NCBI RefSeq assembly: GCF_003575965.1
Contig: NZ_QWJJ01000023.1
Coordinates: forward strand, 1 to 42,004
Length of the DNA: 42,004 nucleotides
Direction: 5' to 3'
Origin: Pseudooceanicola sediminis
GTDB taxonomy: Bacteria > Pseudomonadota > Alphaproteobacteria > Rhodobacterales > Rhodobacteraceae
Below the pieces are notes generated by a model. That model searched no databases and was not told where the DNA came from. It saw nothing but the letters and a program-made list of their open reading frames with translations. Position 1 is the stretch's first letter, and every line of letters starts with the position of its first letter. Shown in pieces: positions 25,986 through 34,183 of the stretch. Made by a program: the position numbers and the translations under genes.

Positions 25986-27017
25986 TCAGTGAGATCGAGG
26001 CGCCGCCGTAGATTTTCTTGGGATAAGGCTCGGCGTCGCGATGCGAACCTCGCTCGAGCCTTCGGATGCATTGTTCAATAGCTGAAGCGCCATTTCAGCG
26101 ATATGGTCAAACGGCACCTTAACAGTCGTGAGGGGTACCGGCAGGCGTGACACGATCGGAATATCATTGTAGCCGACGAGCGAAATGTCATGTGGAACTG
26201 AAAATCCAAAGCTCGCGATAGCGGACAGAGCACCGATTGCAGTGTTATCATTGACCGCAAAGATTGCCGTTGGTCTATCTTTCAACTTAAGCAATGTCTC
26301 TGCCGCAAGTTCGCCAGACTCGATGCTGAAAGTCGACGGCACGATTAAATCTGACGACAACGAAACACTGGCCTCTTCTAGCGCCTTGCAATACCCCTCG
26401 AGCCGACCGCGCGCGCTCGTCGCGTAGTCCGGGCCAGTGATCAAGCCTATACGACGGTGTCCAAGATCAAGAAGATGGCGCGTGGCGAGGTAGCCGCCAA
26501 GTGGGTCATCCCCGATAGCAGCCAAACTCTGGCCGTTCTGGCGCAGTGCAAGAACGAAAGGAATATGGCGTGCGCGCAATTCATCCGTGAAATGGTCGTC
26601 GATACGCGCCGTCGAAAGAATCAATCCATCGACCCCCCGTCGGATCAGCGCCTCTGCTGCGGCACGGCCGGCGTCCGGGTGGTCGTCTGTCGTGGCAACG
26701 ATGGCGAACTGACCATTTCGACCGGCCGCTTTTGCTAAAGATTCATAAAGCATTGCCATCACCGTATCGGTCAGGCGCGGTACGATCACGCCAATCTGCC
26801 CGGTTGATCCGCGCCGCAGGTTCGCGGCCGACAGGTCGCGCACATAACCCAGCTTTTCCGCTACCTCCCGCACATGTCGAGCAGATGGGTTATCTGCCGT
26901 CGGCAAACGTTCATCGAGTATTCGTGACACCGTTGATTTCGAGAACCCGGAAGCTTTTGCCACGTCCAGCAAGGTCACCCTGCCCTTTGGTTTGTGATGA
27001 TTTTGGTCGCCGTCCAT
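25986..27017 (-). CDS. LacI-family transcriptional regulator
   Basis: A sugar-type repressor. The DNA-binding head VTLLDVAKASGFSKSTVSRI (about residues 14-33) and hinge SAANLRRGSTGQIGVIVP are classical, followed by the periplasmic-binding-protein-like core with its LGHRRIGLITGP and VGYNDIPIVSRLPVPLTTVK segments. The 343 residues are full length. It is divergent from the aldolase/TAXI-TRAP/PL22 operon and separated from it by a promoter overlapped by a perfect GGGAACGTTCCC palindrome. It therefore most likely represses that operon until a uronate or oligouronide derivative is bound. Confidence 0.92.
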   Translation of the reverse strand: MDGDQNHHKPKGRVTLLDVAKASGFSKSTVSRILDERLPTADNPSARHVREVAEKLGYVRDLSAANLRRGSTGQIGVIVPRLTDTVMAMLYESLAKAAGRNGQFAIVATTDDHPDAGRAAAEALIRRGVDGLILSTARIDDHFTDELRARHIPFVLALRQNGQSLAAIGDDPLGGYLATRHLLDLGHRRIGLITGPDYATSARGRLEGYCKALEEASVSLSSDLIVPSTFSIESGELAAETLLKLKDRPTAIFAVNDNTAIGALSAIASFGFSVPHDISLVGYNDIPIVSRLPVPLTTVKVPFDHIAEMALQLLNNASEGSSEVRIATPSLIPRKSTAAPRSH

Positions 27018-27062
27018 TTGGCCGTCCTTGCTGGTGCATCGTGCTCTGACGCTAAACTAACA

Positions 27063-27117
27063 CTTGACAGCTATCTGGTGCAATGTATTTCTGGGAACGT
27101 TCCCGCAATCGTTCCCG
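27063..27117 (+). promoter_or_regulatory. Promoter with LacI-type operators
   Basis: A consensus -35 box TTGACA (27064-27069) and a weaker -10-like TATTTC 16 bp later precede the palindrome GGGAACGTTCCC (27093-27104). The motif CGTTCCCG occurs twice as a direct repeat (27098-27105 and 27110-27117), 12 bp apart, so a second half-site lies on the same helix region. The palindrome overlaps the expected transcription start, as for a steric repressor. The downstream gene begins at 27184 after GGAGGAG. Confidence 0.75.
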
Positions 27118-27183
27118 TATCATCGAAAGATGTTGTGGATGACGCGGCACAGTCAGACACACCAGCCGGAGGAGTTTCCGAAA

Positions 27184-28125
27184 ATGACCCCCATGGACAT
27201 GCGCGGCCTGAGCCCCGCACCCGTTACAGCGTTCAAGAAAGACGGATCGCTGGACATCGAATCCAACGTGCGGATCGCAAAATGGCTTGCCAGTTTTGAA
27301 GATGTGAAGTCGCTGGTCATTCTTGGCCATGCAGGCGAAGGCACATTCCTGACCACCGACGAACGCCTGGAGTTGATCCGCGCCTATAAGGATTCCGTGG
27401 ATATTCCGATCATCGCCGGTATTACCGGTGAAGGCACCAAGGTTGCCGCGGAAGAGGCGAAGCGGTCACTTGACGCCGGTGCAACAGGTGCGCTCGTCTA
27501 TCCGAACCATGGGTGGCTGCGCTTTGGCTTCCAGAAAGGTGCGCCGCAGGATCGCTACAAGGCGATCTACGAAGAGGGTGGCCTTCAGACCATTCTGTTC
27601 CAATATCCCGATGCAACCAAGGCCTCCTACGATCTCGACACTCAGCTTGAAATCGCGGCGCAGCCTGGATGCGTTGCGACCAAGAACGGAGTGCGCAACA
27701 TGAAGCGCTGGTATGTCGAGATCCCCGAGCTAAAGAAAGCGCAGCCCGATCTGCAGATCCTGTCCTGCCACGACGAATGGCTGCTGCCGACAATGTTCGA
27801 CGTCGACGGTCTGCTGGTCGGTTACGGCAACATCGCACCGGAACTGCTGATCGAACTGATCAAGGCAGGTAAGGCACAGGATTATCCGACCGCCCGCAAA
27901 GTCTTTGAACAGCTTCTTCCGGTGACCCGTGCGGTCTATCACCGCGGATCGCACATGGAAGGGACTGTCGCGCTCAAGATCGGCCTTCGCTACCGTGGGC
28001 TTCTGGACAACGCCACGATCCGCGAGCCGCTCAAGAATTTAGGCGCGCAGGCCGAGCGCGAAATCGAAGCAGCTTTCGATGCAGCCGGGATCGGCCGGGT
28101 CGATATGGCGATGGCCGCAGAATAG
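27184..28125 (+). CDS. DHDPS/NAL-superfamily aldolase or dehydratase
   Basis: A TIM-barrel class I aldolase-superfamily enzyme using a lysine Schiff base. GGAGGAG is well placed before the ATG at 27184 (MTPMDMRGLSPAPVTAFKKD), giving 313 residues; the open frame extends upstream through the promoter but that part is not coding. The catalytic Tyr is in LFQYPDAT and the Schiff-base Lys in CVATKNGVRN. Where dihydrodipicolinate synthase has GTTGE this protein has GHAGEG, so it lacks the second Thr of the proton relay and is not a lysine-biosynthesis enzyme. With a PL22 enzyme and uptake system, candidates are keto-deoxy-sugar acid aldolases or a KdgD-like dehydratase. The specific reaction is not determined. 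Confidence 0.85.
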   Translation: MTPMDMRGLSPAPVTAFKKDGSLDIESNVRIAKWLASFEDVKSLVILGHAGEGTFLTTDERLELIRAYKDSVDIPIIAGITGEGTKVAAEEAKRSLDAGATGALVYPNHGWLRFGFQKGAPQDRYKAIYEEGGLQTILFQYPDATKASYDLDTQLEIAAQPGCVATKNGVRNMKRWYVEIPELKKAQPDLQILSCHDEWLLPTMFDVDGLLVGYGNIAPELLIELIKAGKAQDYPTARKVFEQLLPVTRAVYHRGSHMEGTVALKIGLRYRGLLDNATIREPLKNLGAQAEREIEAAFDAAGIGRVDMAMAAE

Positions 28126-28128
28126 GTA

Positions 28129-28165
28129 GCAAGCTGGCTTGCCCCCTGGGGAGAGGGAGCAAGCC
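28129..28165 (+). other. Intercistronic stem-loop before binding-protein gene
   Basis: GCAAGC-TG-GCTTGC forms a compact hairpin (28129-28142), and the same GGCTTGC arm can instead pair with GCAAGCC at 28159-28165. Two alternative structures are thus possible between the aldolase stop and the binding-protein ribosome-binding site (AGGGAGG). Confidence 0.6.
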
Positions 28166-28186
28166 AATTCACCAGGGAGGACAAAC

Positions 28187-29188
28187 ATGTTTGAATTTAC
28201 CAGCCAGCGCATTCGTCAGATGATGGCAGCAGCTGTTGTCACGGCCATTTCGGCAACAGCCCTCAGCGCGCAGGACATCCGAATTGGCGCCATGCGCGAA
28301 GGATCGTCCTGGTACATCTTTGCTGCGACACTCGAGCAGATGATCGAACCGATCTTGGGCGACAATTCGGTCGAGATCATCGCACGTGGCGGCGGTGTGG
28401 CCAATCCGATGGTCGTTCAGACCGGCAAAGCCGAAATTGCGCTGTCGAACGTCGCCTCCGCCGTCTGGGCCGCTAATGGCGACGATGTCTACCAAGGGAT
28501 GAAAGCTCCGGACATTCGCGCCCTCGTTGGCGGGCTGAACGATGTCTACGTCGGCGTGATGGCGACGAAAGCCTTCGTTGAAAAGCAAGGCACGACGGAC
28601 TTGGCCGAAATCGTGGCATCCGGCGCGCCGATCCGCGTCCTGATAAAGCCCGTCGGATCGTCCGCCGTGCCCGTCGCATACATGATCATGGAAGGCCTCG
28701 GCACCTCGCCCGAACAGATCAAGGCAAATGGCGGCGACATCATCCAAGTCGACACCGGCCAGATTGCCGACCAGATGCGCAATGGCAATGCCGATATCTA
28801 TATCGACACGATGATCAAAGGGCACCCGGCGATCACCGAGGTCGCCCTGACGAGCGACGTGACTTTTCTGGACATCCCGCAGCCCGCGATGGACGTCCTC
28901 GAGGCGCATGGCCTGCGACCCGGCAGTTATGGCCCCGACTGGTACAAAGGGCAAACGAGCGCCACGACCGGCGCAAATCTGGGCACGGTGCTGATCGCGA
29001 ACGCGTCACTGGACGAACAGACCGCCTATCTGATCACCAAGACGATCATCGAAAATGCGGATGCTTTGAAAGCCTCTCATGGGGCGTGGGCTTCGTTCGA
29101 TCCTGCCCAAGCCATGCTGCCCGCGAACGTCGGTATCGAACTCCATCCCGGTGCCCTGCGCTACTACGAGGAAGCCGGCCTGATGTAA
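28187..29188 (+). CDS. TAXI-family TRAP transporter substrate-binding protein
   Basis: A periplasmic receptor of the TAXI family, which works with a fused 4TM/12TM permease. A signal peptide spans about residues 1-28, ending TALSAQD. The mature N-terminus IRIGAMREGSSWYIFAATLE, the GGGVANPMVVQTGKAEIALS segment and SNVASAVWAANG follow the TAXI pattern. The ATG at 28187 follows AGGGAGG; 334 residues is typical. It lies 61 bp after the aldolase and 65 bp before the permease, with stem-loops on both sides that suggest high expression of this subunit. Known TAXI ligands are few (glutamate among them); a uronide ligand, as the neighbours suggest, would be new as far as I know. Confidence 0.9.
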   Translation: MFEFTSQRIRQMMAAAVVTAISATALSAQDIRIGAMREGSSWYIFAATLEQMIEPILGDNSVEIIARGGGVANPMVVQTGKAEIALSNVASAVWAANGDDVYQGMKAPDIRALVGGLNDVYVGVMATKAFVEKQGTTDLAEIVASGAPIRVLIKPVGSSAVPVAYMIMEGLGTSPEQIKANGGDIIQVDTGQIADQMRNGNADIYIDTMIKGHPAITEVALTSDVTFLDIPQPAMDVLEAHGLRPGSYGPDWYKGQTSATTGANLGTVLIANASLDEQTAYLITKTIIENADALKASHGAWASFDPAQAMLPANVGIELHPGALRYYEEAGLM

Positions 29189-29196
29189 GACGCGTA

Positions 29197-29219
29197 GCGT
29201 CGCAGGGCCCCTGCGGCGC
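29197..29219 (+). other. Strong stem-loop after TAXI binding-protein gene
   Basis: GCGTCGCAGG and CCTGCGGCGC pair over ten positions (one G-T wobble) around the loop GCC, starting 8 bp after the stop codon. No T-run follows. Its position matches RNA hairpins that shield the upstream message from 3' decay, raising binding protein over permease. Confidence 0.7.
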
Positions 29220-29253
29220 ACCCATTCCAGACCCAGCATGAGAGGAGGAAATC

Positions 29254-31149
29254 ATGCGTGATCTGCTTCAACACGGCGCCATCCGGAACATTGCCTTTGT
29301 GGTTGGTCTGGGAATGGTCGCCTTTCAGATTTGGCTACTCTTCGAACCGCAACAGCCGCTTTTCGAACGTCCCATCCACTTGGCTTTCGCGCTCGTCCTT
29401 CTGTTCCTGTATAAACCGCTGACCACGGAGGCCCTGCCGCAATGGGCAAGGTTTTGCGTGGATGCCACGCTGATCTGCGCTTCCGTCGCGGTGTTGTGCT
29501 ATTACCTGACCGGGTTCGAGCGTCTGACCACGCGGATGGAAAACGTCTCTCCGATCTTCTCGATGGACATCTTTTTCGGGGCGCTATTCGTGTTCCTGCT
29601 GCTTGAAGGATCGCGCCGGGCGGTTGGCTGGATACTGGTCTGGGTCCTTCTGGCCTTTATCGCCTACGCCTTTTGGGGGAATTCGCTGCCAGGATGGCTC
29701 AATTTTCGCGGGTTCGGAGTTGAGGCGGCGACCGAAATCATGACCATGACCACCGCCGGTGTACTGGGGATCACGACGTCGACCTCTGTGGCCTTCGTTT
29801 TCTACTTCGTCCTGTTCGGGGCGTTCTACGGCGCAGTCGGCGGTGGTCAGCTGTTTATTGACCTCGCCATCCGCGCAGCAGGTCGCGCAACGGGCGGCAC
29901 GGCCAAGGCCGCCATTATCGGATCGTCGCTGATGGGCTCGATTTCCGGCTCCGCTGTGGCAAACGTCGTATCGACTGGCGTGTTCACCATTCCGCTGATG
30001 AAACGCACCGGCGTTCCCGCTCACCGCGCCGCAGGCATCGAGGCCATTTCTTCGACCGGGGGGCAATTGATGCCGCCGGTCATGGGCGTGGCGGCCTTCA
30101 TCATGGCAGAGCTTCTGGGCATCCCCTACACGCAGGTGGCGCTGGCCGGCCTTATCCCCGCAATCGCCTTCTATCTCGCGCTGGTTCTTGTCGTCGACCT
30201 GAGTGCACGGCGCGACGGCGTGCGCGCGCTGACGATGGCCGAGCTCGCTGAAATCCCGGCTATCTTGCCAAGGCTTCATCTTATCCTGCCGCCGCTGGTC
30301 CTGATTGCACTTCTGATCAGTGGTTATTCCGCAGCCTATTCCGCCGTCGTGGCTTCGCTCGCTTGCCTTGTCGCGCCGTTTCTGCGCCGCTCGACCCGGA
30401 TCGGCGTGTCCGAGCTGACCGAAGCTCTGCGCGAAGCACCGCGCCAGGCCGCCGAAGTGGCCGTCCCGATCGCCGCCATCGGCATCGTTATCGCAGTGGC
30501 CGTTCAGTCCAACCTTGCGCTCAAATTTGCGGGCTCTTTGTTGTCTCTTTCCGAAGGGTCGGTCTACGCATCGCTCATGCTGGCCATGTTGGGCTGCATC
30601 ATCATGGGCATGGGCCTGCCGACAGTCGCAGCCTACATCATCGGTGCTGTCCTGTTCGTGCCTGCAATCCAGGACCTTGGAATCGACCCACTCGCAGCGC
30701 ATTTCTTCATCTTTTACTATTGCGTCCTGTCGATGGTGACGCCACCAGTCGCACTTGCATCCTTCGCCGCGGCAGCCGTCGGGCAGGCCTCTGCGGTCAA
30801 GACAAGCCTGTCCGCATTCGGTCTCAGCCTCGTCGCTTTCTTCGTACCCTTTGCTTTCGTGTTTGATCCAGGGGTTCTGGGACAGGGCAGCATGGCGCAA
30901 ATCGCGTTCAGCGCTTTGTCATTGCTGGTGTCGACCGCGCTCTGGGCCGTTGCGTTTGGCGGCTGGGCCGGACGACCGCTCGGATGGGCCACGCGCCTGC
31001 CGATTGGCCTTGCGGGTCTCGTGTCTGTCATCGCCCCGACCGGGACAACCCTTTGGCTGGTCGGCCTGCTTGCCGGATGGATCCTCGTCGTCGGCATCGC
31101 TGCCCTGTCGCGCCGTCGTGGTGATCCCGTCGCTAACCCTGCAGAGTAA
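29254..31149 (+). CDS. TRAP transporter fused permease (TAXI type, DctQ-DctM fusion)
   Basis: A 631-residue inner-membrane protein combining the small and large TRAP permease parts. The first 150 residues contain four helices of DctQ type. After NFRGFGVEAATEIMTMTTAG the DctM-like part begins, with FGAFYGAVGGGQLFIDLAIR, SLMGSISGSAVANVVSTGVF and SSTGGQLMPPVMGVAAF, and the late motif MVTPPVALASFAAAAVG. These are hallmarks of the 4TM/12TM TRAP permeases. The ATG at 29254 follows GAGGAGGAAA. A hydrophobic C-terminal extension of about 100 residues is usual for this group. It partners with the TAXI receptor upstream; the PL22 gene starts 3 bp after its stop. Confidence 0.92.
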   Translation: MRDLLQHGAIRNIAFVVGLGMVAFQIWLLFEPQQPLFERPIHLAFALVLLFLYKPLTTEALPQWARFCVDATLICASVAVLCYYLTGFERLTTRMENVSPIFSMDIFFGALFVFLLLEGSRRAVGWILVWVLLAFIAYAFWGNSLPGWLNFRGFGVEAATEIMTMTTAGVLGITTSTSVAFVFYFVLFGAFYGAVGGGQLFIDLAIRAAGRATGGTAKAAIIGSSLMGSISGSAVANVVSTGVFTIPLMKRTGVPAHRAAGIEAISSTGGQLMPPVMGVAAFIMAELLGIPYTQVALAGLIPAIAFYLALVLVVDLSARRDGVRALTMAELAEIPAILPRLHLILPPLVLIALLISGYSAAYSAVVASLACLVAPFLRRSTRIGVSELTEALREAPRQAAEVAVPIAAIGIVIAVAVQSNLALKFAGSLLSLSEGSVYASLMLAMLGCIIMGMGLPTVAAYIIGAVLFVPAIQDLGIDPLAAHFFIFYYCVLSMVTPPVALASFAAAAVGQASAVKTSLSAFGLSLVAFFVPFAFVFDPGVLGQGSMAQIAFSALSLLVSTALWAVAFGGWAGRPLGWATRLPIGLAGLVSVIAPTGTTLWLVGLLAGWILVVGIAALSRRRGDPVANPAE

Positions 31150-31152
31150 AAC

Positions 31153-32238
31153 ATGCCTCATATCCTTCACCCTTCGGAATCCCGGACATTCACTGATGAC
31201 CGGGGGCTCACGGTCCGCCAGATCACTGCGCACCCGTCGCTGCACCATCATCCCTTTTTCTTCGTGGATGCCTGGGACACTGAGATGGAGCACTTGGTGC
31301 TGACCTCGCATCGGACCGGGACCCCTCAGATATTCATCGAACGTGAACCCGGAAACGATCTTGTGCAATTGACGCAAGAGCCGGCGCTGGCCGAGTGGTC
31401 CGTCATCCCCTCCCGAGACGGCCGCTGGATCTACTTTGTCGCGGGCCAAGACGGCAAGCGCGTCTCGACCCGCGACGGACAGGTTGAAACGCTGGTTCAT
31501 TTCGAAAGCGATGAGATGCGCGAGCCTGGCATGGTCGGTGCCGCCATGGGGACAACGGCGCTGTCGCAGTGCGGGCGGTGGTGGGCCATTCCCGTGAAGT
31601 CAGGCGCGATCAGCAGGTTCTGGCTGATCGACACTGAACGGCAAAAGACCGAAGTGTTCCTTGAGGCGCCGACAATCGGGCACCCGCAGTTTTGCCCGGA
31701 TGACAGTGATCTGATTCTTTTTGCAGGGCCGATGACCGACCGGGTCTGGGTGACGGATCGCTCTGGCAACAGCCGACGGATATTTGAGCGTCGTCACCCG
31801 ATGCAATGGATCACGCACGAGGTCTGGCGCCCCGGTCACCGCAGCGTGCTGTTCGTCGACTGGCCGAACGGTATGGGCGAAATTGACGTCGCAACCGGAA
31901 ACGTGCGTGGTGTGACGGACTTTCCTGTCTGGCACGGTGCGCCCGATCCGTCGGGGTCACGGCTTGTTTGCGATACGAACTTTCCCGATCTGGGGCTACA
32001 TCTCTTGACGCTGGATCAGGATTATCCACCGCGGCCCCTGCACAGGCCCGAGGCCTCGTCAGAAGGGGCGCACTGGGCGCACCCGTTTCCATACAACGAC
32101 GGCCCAGTAGAGGTTTATGCCCCCCAGCATACCCATCCCCATCCGCGATTTTCGCCCGACGGCAGGCGAATTGTCTTTACCTCGGATCGCAGTGGCTGGG
32201 CGCAGGTATACGAACTCGAACTACCGGAAAATTTTTGA
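31153..32238 (+). CDS. Oligogalacturonate lyase-like beta-propeller (PL22)
   Basis: A seven-bladed beta-propeller similar to oligogalacturonate lyase, which cleaves unsaturated or saturated digalacturonate by beta-elimination. Repeated PD40/TolB-like blades are visible (for example SRDGRWIYFVAG, HPQFCPDDSDLILFA, SPDGRRIVFTSD). The Mn2+ site of PL22 enzymes uses a Gln-x-x-His-x-His cluster plus another His. Here QHTHPH near the C-terminus fits exactly, and GAHWAHPFPY supplies the further His. No signal peptide is seen, so it acts in the cytosol after import by the TAXI-TRAP system. The 361 residues are slightly short of the roughly 390 usual. Other propeller hydrolases are possible, but the metal cluster favours PL22. 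Confidence 0.82.
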   Translation: MPHILHPSESRTFTDDRGLTVRQITAHPSLHHHPFFFVDAWDTEMEHLVLTSHRTGTPQIFIEREPGNDLVQLTQEPALAEWSVIPSRDGRWIYFVAGQDGKRVSTRDGQVETLVHFESDEMREPGMVGAAMGTTALSQCGRWWAIPVKSGAISRFWLIDTERQKTEVFLEAPTIGHPQFCPDDSDLILFAGPMTDRVWVTDRSGNSRRIFERRHPMQWITHEVWRPGHRSVLFVDWPNGMGEIDVATGNVRGVTDFPVWHGAPDPSGSRLVCDTNFPDLGLHLLTLDQDYPPRPLHRPEASSEGAHWAHPFPYNDGPVEVYAPQHTHPHPRFSPDGRRIVFTSDRSGWAQVYELELPENF

Positions 32239-32804
32239 AAATCGTCTCGGCACTGCCCGGCTCGCACCTCTCCTCGGATTGTCGAAGGCATTAGGAATAC
32301 TCCGTTCGAAAACGGTGAAACATATTCTTATCCCTGCATGTCATCAGATGCTCCACTGGATCGCACCCCGTCGACGTCTCACTCAGCCTCTTGGGCCCGG
32401 AACTAATGTTTTTAATGGCTTGTCGTCCAATCGCAGCCACTTGCACGGCATCAGAAAAATGGTGTTTTATGCGTGTCGTTGGCCTCGGCCAATCCGTGGT
32501 GCCCATGATGGCTAAATGTCAAAGTTGGTGACGCTTCACTACGGCATGACCTGATCCAAACAAGGTCAGTTCCGAGCCGAGCGTTGGCGGACAGGCTCGC
32601 CAAGGGGCACCTCGCCGCACCGCCACAAGGCCGGTTGCAGCCCAAACTGCCAACTTTTCGCCCGCTGCGAAAATCTCACAAAAGATGCTGCCGTGGACCG
32701 TCACCCACGATGGTCTGCGAAACCGGCTCCATCGGCAAAACGATGGTCTTGCCTAAAGGGCAAAGCGTGCGGATCCCTGTCGCAGTCCGCACGGGAGGGC
32801 GGGA
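32239..32804. other. 566-bp region, no gene recognised
   Basis: It holds a small hairpin CCGTT-CGAA-AACGG (about 32301) and an inverted pair GTGCGGA/TCCGCAC (about 32767-32792). An open frame at 32584-32808 has no recognisable family. No terminator with a T-run is clear after the operon. Confidence 0.5.
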
Positions 32805-33465
32805 CTAGTTCACCGCTTCGACGGCCAACGCTATCACCTCTGCCACCTCATCAGGGTTCGTCATCGGCAGCATGTGGCCGTTCTTGATCTCGATGCCTGT
32901 CGAGCCGGCGTGCTCTGCCATACGGCGCTGCAACGGTTGCGAGATGAGAAGGCTCTCGTTCGCGACCGCCATCCAGCTTGGTTTATCCTTCCATGCCGCA
33001 GCAACAACTTTGTGCGCAAGATTCCCGGCCTTGGCCCCATGCCTGGGATCTTTTCCACGAACAGTGCGTCTTCTTCTGAAAGACCATTGCATGCCAAGGA
33101 CAGGAACACGTGGTCGTTGACCATGAGAAAGCCATCGTCGGTGATCGTCAGCTTGTCCACCGCGAAATCGCTGTTCGCCGAAGCCAGAAGGTCGCCGCCG
33201 CTTTCCCCGATATCAGGCAGGAAGGCTGTGACGTAGACGAGGCCTTTGACGGCCGGGTCAATACCGGCTTCGGCAATGACCACGCGGGCATAGAAATGTC
33301 CCACGAGCAGCCCGACCCGCCCTGCACGTCCAGGCTTCTCTGGACTGCCGCGATATCATCCTCGACGGACGTCATTGGCAGCTGAGTGAGAGCAACCTTG
33401 AGACCTTGCGCAGGCAGTCGGTCGTACCCCATCATTTTACCTGAACCCAATACGGGTCTTGGCAT
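32805..33465 (-). pseudogene. Alpha/beta hydrolase, frameshifted and N-terminally truncated
   Basis: Read on the minus strand, three frames together give one esterase-like alpha/beta hydrolase. First comes GLKVALTQLPMTSVEDDIAA with VQRSLDVQGG (33465 to about 33310). Then GHFYARVVIAEAGIDPAVKG, LVYVTAFLPDIGES and onward (about 33304 to 33030). Last is WMAVANESLLISQPLQRRMA, with HMLPMTNPDEVAEVI to the TAG at 32805-32807. The nucleophile motif G-x-S-x-G is altered to GHFYA (Ser replaced by Phe), and the N-terminal HGAWHG-type strand is missing. At least two frameshifts separate the parts. The gene is certainly inactive. Confidence 0.8.
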
Positions 33466-33814
33466 CTAGACATAATAGGTTTTCTTCGCCTCACTTTGCT
33501 GCCGGTGGAACTGTTTTACCATGCAAAGGGAAACACGGCAGGATCGAGCCCGAAGCAGATTGTGAGACACCTTGGTTCATCCAACTCACGTCATGAACTT
33601 CAGTATCGCCCCCTAACCTATTATAGATTAATATTTTTTTCGAATTCGGCGCGTACTGAAACAGCTGTTATCATACCGGCTACCGTGATTGCGCACCGCC
33701 TTTCAGATCCCCGGGTGTCTGTCCAGGTGTGCCAATCTCGCGGATCGCCTTGCGCCGGCGATAGGCGGGAGGGGCGCGATGTAGGAACGGGCTCTTGCCG
33801 TGGTACTGGTGCTA
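33466..33814. other. Region with no recognisable gene
   Basis: AT-rich in its middle (33610-33660) with a run of T. No coding motif could be found; the missing upstream part of the integrase at 33816 is not readable here in any frame. Confidence 0.5.
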
Positions 33815-33815
33815 A

Positions 33816-34100
33816 AGCGCGGCGGTTCAACGTTACGACGTCGGGGGCAGTGACAGCGAGATTCAGGCAGTGACCGGTCGCGAAACGCTCAAGATGGTCC
33901 AGAAGTACCGCGCGAAAGGCCGTCAAAGGTCGGCCTCGGAGGTAGCTTGGCAGCGTCGGGAACGAAAAAACCTCGGAACATGCATGCGCGAAACTTTGCA
34001 AAACGTCCCGAGAGGAGACGCCGCAAAGACATTCAATGCCTCACGTAAGCGTCTGAAATATTTCAAAATGGTGCGGGTGAAGGGACTCGAACCCCATTGA
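33816..34100 (+). pseudogene. Tyrosine recombinase/integrase, C-terminal remnant
   Basis: The frame after a TAA at about 33815 reads DVGGSDSEIQAVTGRETLKM followed by VQKYRAKGRQ. This is the end of a phage/ICE-type tyrosine integrase: EI-AVTGH-T-MV-KY with the nucleophilic Tyr. The usual His of TGH is Arg here. The frame runs on through a basic tail and into the tRNA-Leu fragment, ending at 34100, as integrase genes lying beside their attachment site often do. The catalytic core with the first Arg and His-x-x-Arg is gone, so it is inactive. Confidence 0.72.
34069..34095 (-). other. tRNA-Leu 3' end fragment (att site)
   Basis: Read on the minus strand, 27 nt match the T-arm and acceptor end of a tRNA, with the loop TTCGAGT, the acceptor strand CACCCGC and CCA. 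From memory this fits an alphaproteobacterial tRNA-Leu. No D-arm or anticodon arm exists next to it, so it is not a tRNA gene. It directly adjoins the integrase remnant, which identifies it as the duplicated end left by an integrative element that targets this tRNA. Confidence 0.72.
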
Positions 34101-34183
34101 TCCATAATGATATTTATCATTTTTTCGTAAAATTCTGGGGATTATTGCTATAGCTGCTATCGTGATGATCTGGTGAGTTAGGC

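Noticed and set aside
29584-30900. 438-codon open frame on the minus strand
   Set aside because: Antisense shadow of the TRAP permease; its composition is that of reverse-read membrane codons.
34069-34095. Possible complete tRNA-Leu gene
   Set aside because: Only the T-arm and acceptor 3' half are present; no matching 5' acceptor strand, D-arm or anticodon arm within 90 nt.
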